A DNA stretch of 64,000 bases, from the NCBI GenBank assembly GCA_024663395.1, contig JANFAH010000109.1, positions 1-64,000 on the forward strand. Direction: 5' to 3'. Source of the stretch: Pisolithus tinctorius (lineage: Eukaryota; Basidiomycota; Agaricomycetes; Boletales; Pisolithaceae). The position numbers and the translations under genes are program-made. Shown in pieces: positions 37,501 to 48,600 of this stretch. Below the pieces are notes generated by a model, which saw nothing but the letters and a program-made list of their open reading frames with translations, did no database searches and had not been told where the DNA came from. Each line of letters begins with the position of its first letter. Within the stretch, counting starts at the first letter, position 1.

Positions 37501-38576
37501 CTGTTTGGCTCTCGCGCACTCGTATTCAATAATCACGCATCCTTTCATGTTCCAGAGTGCTTGCGTGCCTTCGGACCTGCCCATGGGTGGTGGACATTCC
37601 CCTTCGAACGATTCAACAGTATCCTGCAACGCTTTAATACAAACTCGAGAGTGGGTATGTTGAGATCGTCCTATACCAGGCTGCGCACTAATAGTTACCA
37701 GGTGAAATGGAGCTGACCCTAATGAGGTCTTTCTGTCGAGGAAGCAATCTGAGGGCGTTGCTGAAACAAGATAACGTTCCCGCTGTCTTTCGCGAGGTGC
37801 AGGCGATCTTCGCACACCAGTTCACGACCACATTCTCTAATAGTCTTCAGCCCGATATTGAGGGTGCTAGTGCAGGAGGTGGCACAACTTCTGGTATCAC
37901 TGACATAGCGATAGACTTCGACGAACTGTTAATCCTTCCCACCGACACTTACAACAGTCTCATAAATTGTCTCAACGAAGGGTTGTGCCCTCTCCGCTAT
38001 ATCTCTTACCAAGATCGCCCCCGCTTGTCCACTTGGGTTGTCGAGCCGCGTGTACAAGAGGAACAAATGATCAAGCTGAAAGAGGCAACTTTCGCATGCG
38101 CCTCAAAGCACGTCGGAAATAGTCGTATCCTCTTCCGTATCTCCAATGAGACATCCGAGCGGGCTGGCGAAATTCATCGCATTTTCCTACATCGCAGACG
38201 CGGGGACGAGGGCCTTGTAACCGAGCATTTCTTTGTGGTACGCCAATTCGAGGAGCTGAATGACACAGAAGCGGCTCGCGACCCATATCGAAAATTTCCC
38301 CTGCTATCAGCATGGCTGTGTGCCAACAGGTTCCGGGACGGCGAGCGGGTAATACGGGCTTCCAATATCGTGAGCCATTTTGCTAGCTGTCCATACGAGA
38401 GTAAGGAGTTGTCTGGGAAGTACATCGTAGTATTGTCACTGAACAGGGTACGTACGATTTTTATCTATATTCACCGAAACAACTTGACGATTCCTTATTG
38501 AACCAGAATTGATATGAATATTCAACACGGGCCGAGCGGAGTTGCTCTCTTACGTACTCAATCGTCCATTGTGTAG
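34573..38576 (+). CDS. tnp2: Tnp2-type transposase (Transposase_21, CACTA group)
   Basis: DNA transposase of the plant En/Spm TNPD/Tnp2 family. The N-terminal exon has a Cys cluster (RRCLCEVYGCANSSDC). Joins in phase: GSEAANSNVETLRQCRG, then KTGQLFHALDSLADFAPP. The core shows FWYQPLSSWIGRFLSRPDAM, MRDIWDGEVFREF, SLFVDWFNPLGNKQSGKHVS, YLACNNLPVHLRY, NIYLAGIIPGPQEPS, LVCDLLAARKTAGFA and GGKFCSFCLQ, then PIRFTVVDCMHNFFAGDLQH. The acidic residues in FVDWFN and VVDCMHN are candidate catalytic positions. The C-terminal part has ALVFNNHASFHVPECLRAFG and HGWWTFPFERFNSILQRFNT, then VGEMELTLMRSFCRG. A last intron (donor GTACGT at 38448) gives an end at TAG 38574-38576; otherwise the stop is 38501. I see no frameshift or premature stop, so it may be active. 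Confidence 0.88.
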
Positions 38577-38626
38577 TAGTAACTTCCATTCAATACGCTC
38601 TGTGGTATCGCTCCGAAACTCTTTTC

Positions 38627-40349
38627 ATGATGAGACGAACATTTTCTCCGTTTACGGCTGAGCGAACCTTAGAAGACCAGACGGCTTCGGTGACTGCGCT
38701 CGCATTCTCTCCGACTGGAAAGTACTTGGCGAGCGGTAGCGATGATGGCAGTATCATTGTATGGGAGCCACTCACCGGCACCCTACAGTGTCGTACTGTT
38801 TTCAAGAGTGGCATACTGAGTCTCACATGGCATCCAGCGAAACTCAATCGCCTGTTTGTTGGATGCCAGAATGGCACTCTTGCCATCGTGGATGATCTTG
38901 AGGTGAGTTTGCGTGGCATATATAAGATGTGCATGTCCCTAATCAAAGCAGACCAAGGAATCATGCAACTCTGTTCTCACTGGAGTGAAAGCGTCGATTT
39001 TCGCCCTTGCGGTGGATGAGTACAGTGGCGATCTTTCAATTGCAGTGGGTTCCGAGATTCATATCGCCAAAGAGGTTTCGGAAGGTACGTTTCCTTTCTC
39101 TCAGTAGTATCTTTGCTCATGGTGATAGGAAAATACGCAACATTCAAGATTCTTCCTCCACCTTGCGAACTACTTAATGCCACTCAACAAACAGATCAGA
39201 AAGTGAGAGGCCGATCTTTGGTGTTCAAGGACATGGGGAGCGAGTTGGTAGCCGCGTACCTATGCCATGGGGTTGTGTACGTGCTTTTTTGTTGCACATT
39301 TTGAAGCAAGTAATTAACATGTTTTCAGTTGCTGGGACGTGAACACCTTGCAGTGCCTCTGGCAAATTAACCCTATTCATGGGCACCGTCTCATGTAAGG
39401 CCATGTTATTCCCTCGGACCCAATTTCTGACTACTGTGTTAGTGGACATGCTGCGCTCTCATTCGACGAGAACCGAGTTGCTGTTTCCAATCTCTTTGAC
39501 GGTGTCGACGTTTACGTTGCTGGTCAATCACACCCCGAATTCCGTCTCAAGAACAACCCTATGCCACTTAACGTGCCGCTGCAAGTCAGGTTTCTTCTTG
39601 GAGGGAAAGCGCTGGTTTCTGGATCCGCAAATGGAAGAGTGCTCATATGGGGAATCTCATCAGAGGAGGAGGAATGCTTGCAAACCCTGGAACATGGAGG
39701 TGAGCCGTCTCTTGTTGCTAGCCATGTATCTGATGTTATCGCCTCTTATCAGACCATGTGGTGCAATGTATTGCGGTGAGTGTTGCCTCTGGGACGGTAT
39801 GGCGTTTCCCGACCATGGCTCGCAGACATTTGAGTACCCTGCGCACACACTCATCGCTACTGCAACATCTCGTACAGAAGTGGACACTTATGTCAAGATT
39901 TGGAAATCAAAGAGCAACAGCAGTAAGTGATCTTCGTGTTTTTATAGTCCCAATTTGTTCACTGTTTTGTAGCTCTGTCGGTAGTCTCCAAATCCGTTCG
40001 GTTATACTTCTGGACCTGGAACCTTGCATTCAAGTCTGCGCTCCACAGCCTGATGATCAAGAAAGTACCTCTAGTGCCGATCGTAATTATTGCAGTTGCC
40101 ACGTTCTTGATCTGTTGCGTGCAAGGTTCTTTACTGGATATGCTTTCTCCCTCTCTTGAGACGTTACTGAAGCGTCTGTATACCGAGGATTACCACCTCA
40201 AAAAGCTGAAATCTCGCATCACGACCACAGTCCGCCAAGTTGCGCTGAATATTATTCGATGTTTGCACGAGAGGTTACAAGATGCGGACGAAGTATCCCC
40301 CATGAGTAAGGATTTGGTCATCTCTGCACAAGATATCATATACCTCTGA
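38627..40349 (+). CDS. WD40-repeat protein with C-terminal hydrophobic segment, right end of the transposon
   Basis: Starts MMRRTFSPFTAERTLED and then a classic WD repeat: VTALAFSPTGKYLASGSDDG followed by SIIVWE. Further repeats: ILSLTWHPAKLNRLFVG, SIFALAVDEYSGDLSIAVGS, GHAALSFDENRVAVSN, FLLGGKALVSGSANGRVLIW. Eight or so exons with 45-60 nt introns. The last exon has a hydrophobic segment (VPLVPIVIIAVATFLICCV) followed by a charged helix, suggesting a membrane-anchored propeller. Stop at 40347-40349, 86 bp before the right inverted repeat. It resembles the left WD40 gene in plan (N-terminal propeller, outward transcription) but the sequences are clearly diverged, so this is not a recent duplication. 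Confidence 0.7.
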
Positions 40350-40434
40350 ACATGTTCAAGAATTTTTCGCATGTATGCCGTGTCATTTTAGCTTAGATAC
40401 GTGATCTACGTTTGGTAGTTCTTCACATCTACAC

Positions 40435-41224
40435 ATCTACATTTTATACAAATTATGTTACCAGTTCACGGAACGCAGATCAGCACGGCGCTGCATTGCA
40501 CTGGCAGCGCAGTGATGTCAGCGGCAAGTGGCTTCTGCAAAAAAAGGGAGAGACGGCGTAAACAATACACACAGACTGTGAGACATTAGCACACAGACTG
40601 TGAGACATTAGCACACTGAGTTCGTCGCCCGGGCACAAAGCGCGGACTTCAAGACGACTGCACGAAATTTTGCTCATGTGAGGTGAAAACAACTCAACAT
40701 TTTGTAAGGGTTTACAGGACAATGAAACTGAACATAAGACGTCAAGTAGGTCTGTAAAAACCTAAGGATAAAACAAGTCTGATCAACTTCGAGTGTTATC
40801 AATCAAATGTACGTAGGAATTATGATTACGCTCTTGAAATCTAATTGTATTGAACTGGTCTACTCGACGAGAGGACGCCGTGAAGCGCGATGCATGTTGC
40901 AAGCCTCAGACTACGCGCATACAACGAGGAATTTACTGCCTGTTATGGTAGCACCTCATTATGCAGGCCACGTCACAAAGAAAAGCCGCTCATCTGGGCT
41001 CGCCTGCAAGTTTTAGCTGAGAGATTTCAAAGTAGTGCTAGGCTAAATTCAGTGTATCTCGGACATCACGTCTCGTTAATGCGTGAATATAGGAAAGGTC
41101 TGCAACAAATTTACAAATATCATAGACCCCAGCATCACTATTTGGGTGCACAGCACAATTTTTCGTCCGCAAGCAGTTTGGCACTCGATTTAGCAGTCAG
41201 TCCACAGCATCCTTGCCTGCCGTG
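40435..41224 (-). repeat. Right terminal inverted repeat (790 bp)
   Basis: Inverted copy of 26161-26928. The only length difference I see is a 22-bp tandem duplication, copies at 40569-40590 and 40591-40612, present once in the left repeat. Outer end ...CTTGCCTGCCGTG at 41224. ORFs inside both repeats (for example one of about 110-120 codons) are identical in the two copies but look like chance. Confidence 0.9.
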
Positions 41225-41227
41225 AAA
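41225..41227. other. Target-site duplication, right (AAA)
   Basis: AAA immediately outside the right terminus, matching 26158-26160. Confidence 0.6.
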
Positions 41228-42644
41228 CTAAAATCTACTGGTTATCCCACGCTTCCTCGGTATGCAGCAAGTGTTAAGCATTAGCCTAAGTACTCAGTGG
41301 TACCATTTGTAAGAAACCCATCCAAGTCCAAGAAGTACTGCCGTACAGATAGCATGATAATGCCTTGGACACTACGGGCCCGTGCTCATCCGCCGTCAGC
41401 CATCCCCAGCATTCTACTTCCATTCAAGTTGATTACACCGCGAGCATATCCCCATCAGTCCTTTCGCAGCGATGCACCAACATCGAGACTCGTCCTAATC
41501 ACAGGCGGAAGGGGCGCAAGCAGTGACACGATGAACATCACACGCCTACGTTCATTTAGGTAAGGCAGGCCTGTGTGAGATTGTACGTCTCAGCTACCTT
41601 CCGTCTAACCACCTCTTCGAACGGGGTGACTGCGGATGGTTTCAGCGGGTGTCTACCGGTGTTTTATGGATGAAACGGGCCCAAGTGACTAAGATGGAGA
41701 TTGCCCCGAGTGTGGTCGAACTGGGTAGCGCTAAACTCGTCAGGTGAACGTATGCATCAATATATAAGTGGAAAACCGACTGGAACGAAGCTGCCAGCCG
41801 TATGGGTATCACCCTGCTTTTGGCATGTACCAAGGTAAGATCACGGGCATTTTTCTATTGAAAGGAGATTATGAGAACGAATGCCAAACATACCTTCCAA
41901 GGGTGCACCAGTGCGCCTAGAGCAGAAAAAGCAATTCCCTACATCTGTGGTTTGCACGATTCTGCCCGTGGACTGACATTGACGGAGCATGCCTACCTTG
42001 ATATCTCTTCTCTGGATCATAATGATAAGGAAATGGGGACTCGAGCATCATATCTCCCGTTCGTAACCTGATAATAGACGACATCATGTGTCTTCCATTG
42101 AAATCTGTCCAGTTTTCGGATTTCTTTTGACACTCGAGGGATGCGAACCGTTCGGTAGCGGCGCTGGAGTTGTCGTCGGTATGGGTGCGACGCTGATGAG
42201 CTGAGCGACAGACTGGGATCTTCGAGAGGAGAAAGGTACATACTTAGACTCGTTCAACATGTTGCAGAAGTCCCTGATAGACATATGGGCTGCTCTACCA
42301 GTACTTACAAGTAAACGACTCACGTCAACGAGATTCCGAGGAGCGTACACGACCTTTTCATTGAAATTTCGAGTTGGTTAATTGTATTGTTCCCATACAC
42401 GCTCTACCTTCTACTGGAAAACTACTCACCCGAGTGCTCTGGCTGTCCCCTTTCTGTGGCTAGATTATTTCTAGCAGTCACCCATTGCCTCGAGCCACTT
42501 TACCTACAGATAAACGCCGTGACATCGATCAGCGTGAGTCGTGACTCGTGTCGTCCAACTACTCGAACGCAACCACCAGCAAGCGTTCACCGCACACCTT
42601 GCGTTCCTTGTCATATCGCAAAAAAAATCATATCCAAGCTTCAA
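41228..42644. other. Intergenic, 1.4 kb, no confident gene
   Basis: Before the transposon inserted, this DNA lay directly upstream of the HCA59 gene, so it may hold that gene's original promoter as well as the GTPase promoter. A minus-strand open stretch (42084-42350) has protein-like Pro/Ser/Thr composition but no start, partner exon or recognisable motif. I found no repeat. Confidence 0.4.
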
Positions 42645-45600
42645 ATGGCACCTGGACCTTTTACAAAGTTGCGGAATTCATTTCCGTTTGCAAACCGCCA
42701 AAAACGCGATGAAGTTGGTGATGCCATCGCTGCGGCTGCATCCACAGGTACGAGTGTCTTGTCTATGGTAGAAGTTCTGAGGAATTTACGGTGAGACTCA
42801 ATTGCGACCAATCTCGCAGGAGATGTAGCCGGCTCTGGCCCCACGACCACCGAGGCTACTGCTCCAGGTGATGTCATTACATTTGATGATTTCCCTGGTG
42901 CCTGATGTCGAGATATAGCGAGTTCCTCGTCCCCTGCATATCACCTAAATCCCGAAAGGGCTAAGAAGTACATGAAGAACATTACGCGGTTTCGAATTCT
43001 GGTCATTGGTCGAGCAAATGCAGGCAAAACGACTATCCTCCAGCGGGTCTGCAACACAGTAGATGATCCCGAAATTTTTGATGGAAAAGGAAACAAGGTA
43101 TGTAGATGTAGAGTGGGCGATACCTTCCTGACCATTCTCAGATTGACAGTGCTCTTGTGCAAGGTAGCTTGAAGGTAAGGTATTTTCTCGAGCAATGGAG
43201 ATCGAACTGGAAACTAAATACCTTTAGCGTGGCTACCATGATATCAAGGATGAATTTGTGTTTCGGAGCAATCCAGGGTTTGTATTTCATGACTCTTGTG
43301 GGTTTGAGGCAGGTTCTGCGGAGCAGTTTGACAATATGAAGAGCTTTGTTGTGGATTGTGCAGTTGCAAGAAGCCTGCGAGAACGCATCCATGCTATCTG
43401 GTAAGGACCTTATTATGAGTGGGTATGGACTAAGGAACTGGCTGGATATAGGTACTGCATCCCTTTGACTGACTATCATAGGACAGTGACTGCTGCTGAG
43501 CTCAAATTTTTCAATGAATGTGACACAGGTCATGGTACATAATCATTTTCTGTATTGAAATTTTAGCATTGAACTAATTGCGTGTATAGTTCCAGTAATA
43601 GTGTTACTGACAAAGGCAGATGTGTTGAACTTTACTGCCATGGAGGAACTGTTAGATGATGGACTGGAAATAGATGAAGCAGAGGAAAAGGCTGTAGAGA
43701 AGGAAAGGGAATTACTGGAGAGGTGGCTTGCACATGTGAAAGGAACACTGGACAAATGCAAATTTCCACCCAAAGCAATTATGTCAGTGAAGAGTAAGTA
43801 TGAGTCCCTTCAGAGTCAGATGTGCTGCATGATTGAACAACTGGTGGCAGAGATGCATGAAGAGACAGCAGATTGCACAAAATTGATGCAGTATACAACT
43901 AATGCCCTGAATGAGGAAGGGTTGCAGATGTTGTTAGTATCAACACAGCGATCAAGTATTGCACTGTGTATTGAATATGCAGTGCAAAGGTAAGGAGGAG
44001 CTTAGTCATATAATGGATGCTGACATATTATAAAGGGCACTGATACCAAAGATGGGGTTAAGCACCAAGGACAGGCTTAAGCTGGTGACAAAAGATCTGG
44101 AGAAGGAACTACTGAGCTGGTTTCCAAATACAAAGGTATGTGTTGCAGTGTAGTGGAGGCGTGGTCACTGAGTTGCTGACAACTGAATATCTGTTGCATA
44201 ATTCCATGACACTATGGGGTGTTATGATTGGGTTGCTTTACATGGCAGGATGTGAGTACATGGCAGGCTTAGGTAACTGTATGTATTCACTAACTGAGGT
44301 CACCTACACCCTTCATGCTGGTGGCATGACAGTTGGTGAGTGATGTGGTAGCAGGTTCAGCTAGATCTGAGCTGACTGGCACCCCCGGACTCTGCATGTT
44401 GGTGGTATGACAGCCTGTAAGTGACTTGATGGCAGGCCCATCTGGATGTGAGCTGACTGGGCTTTCCTGGGCTCTGCATGTTGGTGGCATGACAGCCTGT
44501 GAGTGATTTGATGGCAGACCCATGAGGATGTGAGCTAACTGGGCTCCCCTGAACTCTGCATGTTGGTGGCATGAAAGTATGTGAGTGGTTTGATGGCAGG
44601 CCCATGTGGATATGAGTTGACTGGGCTCCCTTGGACTCTGCATGTTGGTGGCATGACAGGAGGTGAGTGATTTCATGTTATGCCCATGTGGATGTGAGCT
44701 GACTGGGCTCCCCTGGACTCTGCATGGTGGTGGCATGACAGCAAGTGAGTGATTTGATGGCAGGCCCATGTGGATGGGTGCTGACTGGGCTGTCCTGCAC
44801 TCTGTCTGTTGTTGGTGTAACAGCCTGTGAGTGATTTGATGGCAGGCCCATGTGGATGCAAGCTGACTGGGTGCTGTTGGACTCTGCATGTTGGTGGCAT
44901 GACAGCAAGTAAGTGATTTCATGACATGCCCATGTGGGTGTGAGCTGACTGGGCTGCCTTGGACTATGCATGTTGGTGGCATGACAGTATGTGAGTGATT
45001 TGATGGCAGGTACATGTGAATGTGAGCTGACTGGACTGTCCTGCAACTTTGCCTGTTGGTGGTGCAATAGCAAGTGAGTGATTTGATGGCAGGTCCATGT
45101 GGATGGGAGCTGACTGGGCTCCCTTGGACTCTGCATGATGGTGGCATGACAGCAAGTGAGTGATCTAATGGCAGGCCCATGTGGATGTGAGCTGACTGGG
45201 CTCCCCTGGACTTTGCATGTTGGTGGCATGACAGCAAGTGAGTGATTTGATGACAGGCCCATGTGGATGGGAACTGACTGGGCTCCCCTGGACTGTGTAT
45301 GTTGGCAATATGACAGGAGGTGAGGGATTTGATGGCAGGTTCATGCAGGTGTGAGCTGACTGGGCTCTCCTGGACTCTGCATTTTGGTGGAATGACAGGG
45401 GGTAAGTGATTTGATGGCATGCCCATGTGGATGTGAGCTAACTGGGCTCCCCTGGATTCTGCATGGTGGCATGGCAGGAGGTGAGTGATTTGATGGCAGG
45501 CCCATGTAAATGTGAGCTGATTGGGCTCCACTGGACTCTACATGTTGATTGCATGGCAGACTGTGAGTGATTTGATGGCAAGCCCATGAGGATGTGAGCT

Positions 45601-48600
45601 GACTGGGCTCCCTTGGACTCTGCATGTTGGTGGCATGACAGCGAGTGAGTAATTTCATGGCATGCCTATGTATGTGTGAGCTGACTGGGCTGCCATGGAC
45701 TCTGTATATTGGTGGATGACAGGAGGTGAGCCATTTGATGGCAGGCCCATGTGGATGTGGGCTGACTGGGCTGTCCTGCACTCTGCCTGTTGATGGTGTA
45801 ACAGCAAGTGAGTAATTTAATGATAGGCCCACCTGGATGTGAGCTGACTGGGCTCCCCTGCACTCTGCATGTTGGTGGCATGACAGTGGGTGAGTGATGT
45901 GGTGGCAGGTTCAGTGGGATGTGAGCTGACTGGGTCCCTGGGACTCTGCATGTTGGTGGCATGACAGTATGTGAGTGATTTGATGGCAGGCCCATGTGGA
46001 TGTGAGCTGACTGGACTCTGCTGGGCTCTGCATGTTGGTGACATGACAGGAGGTGAGCAATTTAATGGCAGGCCCATGTGGATGTGAGCTGACTGGGCTC
46101 CCTGGGACTCTGCATGTTGGTTGCATGACAGCGAGTGAGTGATTTGATGGCAGGCCTGTCTGAATGTGAGCTGACTGGACTCCCCTGGACTCTGCATGTT
46201 GGTGACATGACAGCGAGTGAGTAATTTGATGGGAGGCCCATCTGGATCTGAACTGACTGGGCTCCCCTGAACTCTGCATGTTGATGGCATGACAGTATGT
46301 GAGTGATTTGATGGCAGCCCTATCTGGATGTGAGCTGACTGGGCTTCCCTGGACTCTATATGTTGGTGGAATGACAGCAAGTGGGTGATTTGATGGCATG
46401 CCCATGTAGATGTGAGCTGACTGGGCACCCCTGGACTCTGCATGTTGGTGGCATGACAGGAGGTGAGTGGTTTAATGGCAGGCTCATGTGAATGTGAGCT
46501 GACTGGGGCTCCCCTGGACTCTGCATTTGGTGGCATGACAGGAAGTGAGTGGTTTGATGGCAGGCCTGTCTAGATGTGAGCTGACTGTGCTCCCCTGGAT
46601 TCTGCACATTGGTGGCATGACAGCAAGCAAGTAATTTCTTGTCATGTCAATGTGGATGGGAGCTGACCAGGTCCCCTTGGACTCTGCATGTTGGTGGCAT
46701 GACAGGAGGTGAGTCATTGATGGCAGGCCCACCTGGATGTGAGCTGACTGGGTTGTCCTTCTCTCTGCCTATTGATGGTGTAACAGCAAGTGAGTGATTT
46801 GATGGCACCCCCATGTAGATGTGAGCTGACTAGGCTCCTCTGGACTCTGCATGTTGGTGGCATGGCAGGAGGTGAGTGATTTGATGGCAGGCCTGTGTGG
46901 ATGTGAGCTGAGTGGACTCCCCTGGACTCTGCATGATGGTGGCATGACAGCAAGTGAGTGATTTGATGGCAGGTGCATGTGGAGGTAAGCTGACTGGGCT
47001 CCCTGGGACTCTGCATGTTGGTGGCATGACAGCAAGTGAGTCATTTTAAGGCATGCCCATGTGGATGTGAGCTCACTAGGCTCCCCTGCACTTTGCATGC
47101 TGGTGGCATGACAGCATGTGAGTGATTTGATGGCAGGTCCATGTGGATGTGAGCTCAATGGGCTCCCTTGGACTCTGCATATTGGTGGCATGACAGGAGG
47201 TGAGTGATTTGATAGCATGCTCATGTGGATGTGAGCTGACTGCACTCCCTGTGACTCTGCATGTTGGTGGCATGACAGCAAGTGAGTGATTTGATGGCAG
47301 GCCCATGAGGATGTGATCTGACTGGGCTCCTTGGGACTCGGGATATTTGTGGCATGACAGGAGGTGAGTGATTTGGTGGCATGTCCATGTGGATGTGAGC
47401 TTACCAGGCTCCCCTTGACTCTGCATATTGGTCTCATGACAGTATGTGAGTGATTTGATGGCAGGTTCATGTGGATGTGAGCTGAGCTCTCCTGGACCCT
47501 CTGCATGTTGGTGGCATGATAGCAAGTAAGTGATTTCATGGTGTGCCCATGTATGTATGTGTGAGCTGACTGGGCTGCCATGGACTCTATATTTTGGTGG
47601 CATGACAGGAGGTGAGTCATTTGATCACAGGCCCATGTTGAAGTGAGCTGACTGGGCTGTCCTGCACTCTGCCTGTTTGTGGTGCAACAGCAAGTGAGTG
47701 ATTTGATGGCAGGCCCATGTGGATGTGAACTGACTGGGCTTCCCTGCATTCTGCATGTTGGTGGCACAACAGCGAGTGAGTGAATTGATGGCAGGCCCAC
47801 CTGGATGTGAGCTGACTGGACTCCCCTGGACTCTGCATGTTGGTGACATGACAGCAAGTGAGTGATTTGATTGGAGGCCCATGTGGATGTGAGCTGACTG
47901 GGCTCCCCTGCACTCTGCATGTTGAATGGCATGACAGGAGGTGGGTGATTTGATGGCAGGCCTGTATGGATGTGAGTTGACTGGGCTCTCCTGGACTCTG
48001 GGTGTTGGTGGACTGATAGGAGGTGAGTGATTTGATGGCAGGCCCATGTAGATGTGAGCTGACTGGGCTCCCTGGGACTCTGGATGCTGGTGGCATGACA
48101 GCGAGTGAGTGATTTCATGGCAGGCACCTGTGGTTGTGAGCTAACTGGGCTCCCCTTGACTCTGCATGTTGGTGGCATGACAGCAAGTGAGTGATTTGAT
48201 GGCATGTCCATGTGGATGTGAGCTGACTGGGTCCCCCTGGACTCTGCATGTTGGTGTTGTGACAGTATGTAAGTGATTTGATGGCATGCCTATGTGGATG
48301 TGAATTGACTGGACTCCCCTGGACTCTACATGTTGGTGGCATGACAGCAAGTGAGTGATTTGATGGCATGCCCATGTAGATGTGAGCTGACTGGGCTTCC
48401 CTGGCCTTTGCATGTTGGTGGCATCACAGTATGTGAGTGATTTGATGGCAGGCCCATGTGGGTGTGAACTGACTGGGCTTCCTTGGACTCTGCATGTTGG
48501 TGTCATGATAGACTGTGAGTGACTTGATGGCAGGCTCATGTGGATGTGAGCTGACTGGGCTCCCCTGAACCCTGCATGTTGGTGGCATGACAGGAGGTGA

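Larger units (their letters stand above)
26161..41224. mobile_element. 15.06-kb Tnp2/CACTA-like DNA transposon with cargo
   Basis: The ends are defined by long inverted repeats (26161-26928 and 40435-41224). Both termini start 5'-CACGGCAGGCAAGG inward, and homology stops abruptly at 26161 and 41224. The flanks give AAA|CACGG and CCGTG|AAA, a 3-bp target duplication as expected for the CACTA (CMC/EnSpm) group. The internal Tnp2 gene encodes a Transposase_21 protein, which supports the same group. Other genes inside are two WD40 proteins, a RING protein and three unknown proteins. The near-perfect repeats and open reading frames point to a recent insertion. Odd points: inverted repeats near 770 bp are far longer than the usual tens of bp for CACTA elements, and the termini read CACGG rather than CACTA/CACTG. 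Confidence 0.85.

Noticed and set aside
26161..41224. Long repeats as LTRs of a retrotransposon, or the transposase as KDZ type
   Set aside because: The repeats are inverted, not direct, and no reverse transcriptase is present. The transposase motifs are of Transposase_21/Tnp2 type and the flanking duplication is 3 bp, not the 8 bp expected of Zisupton-like elements.
42972..43095. Met at 42972 as the GTPase start
   Set aside because: Splicing 42868-42918 joins an upstream coding exon in phase (TEATAP to ASSSPAYHLNPERAKKYMKN), so the start at 42645 is better supported.
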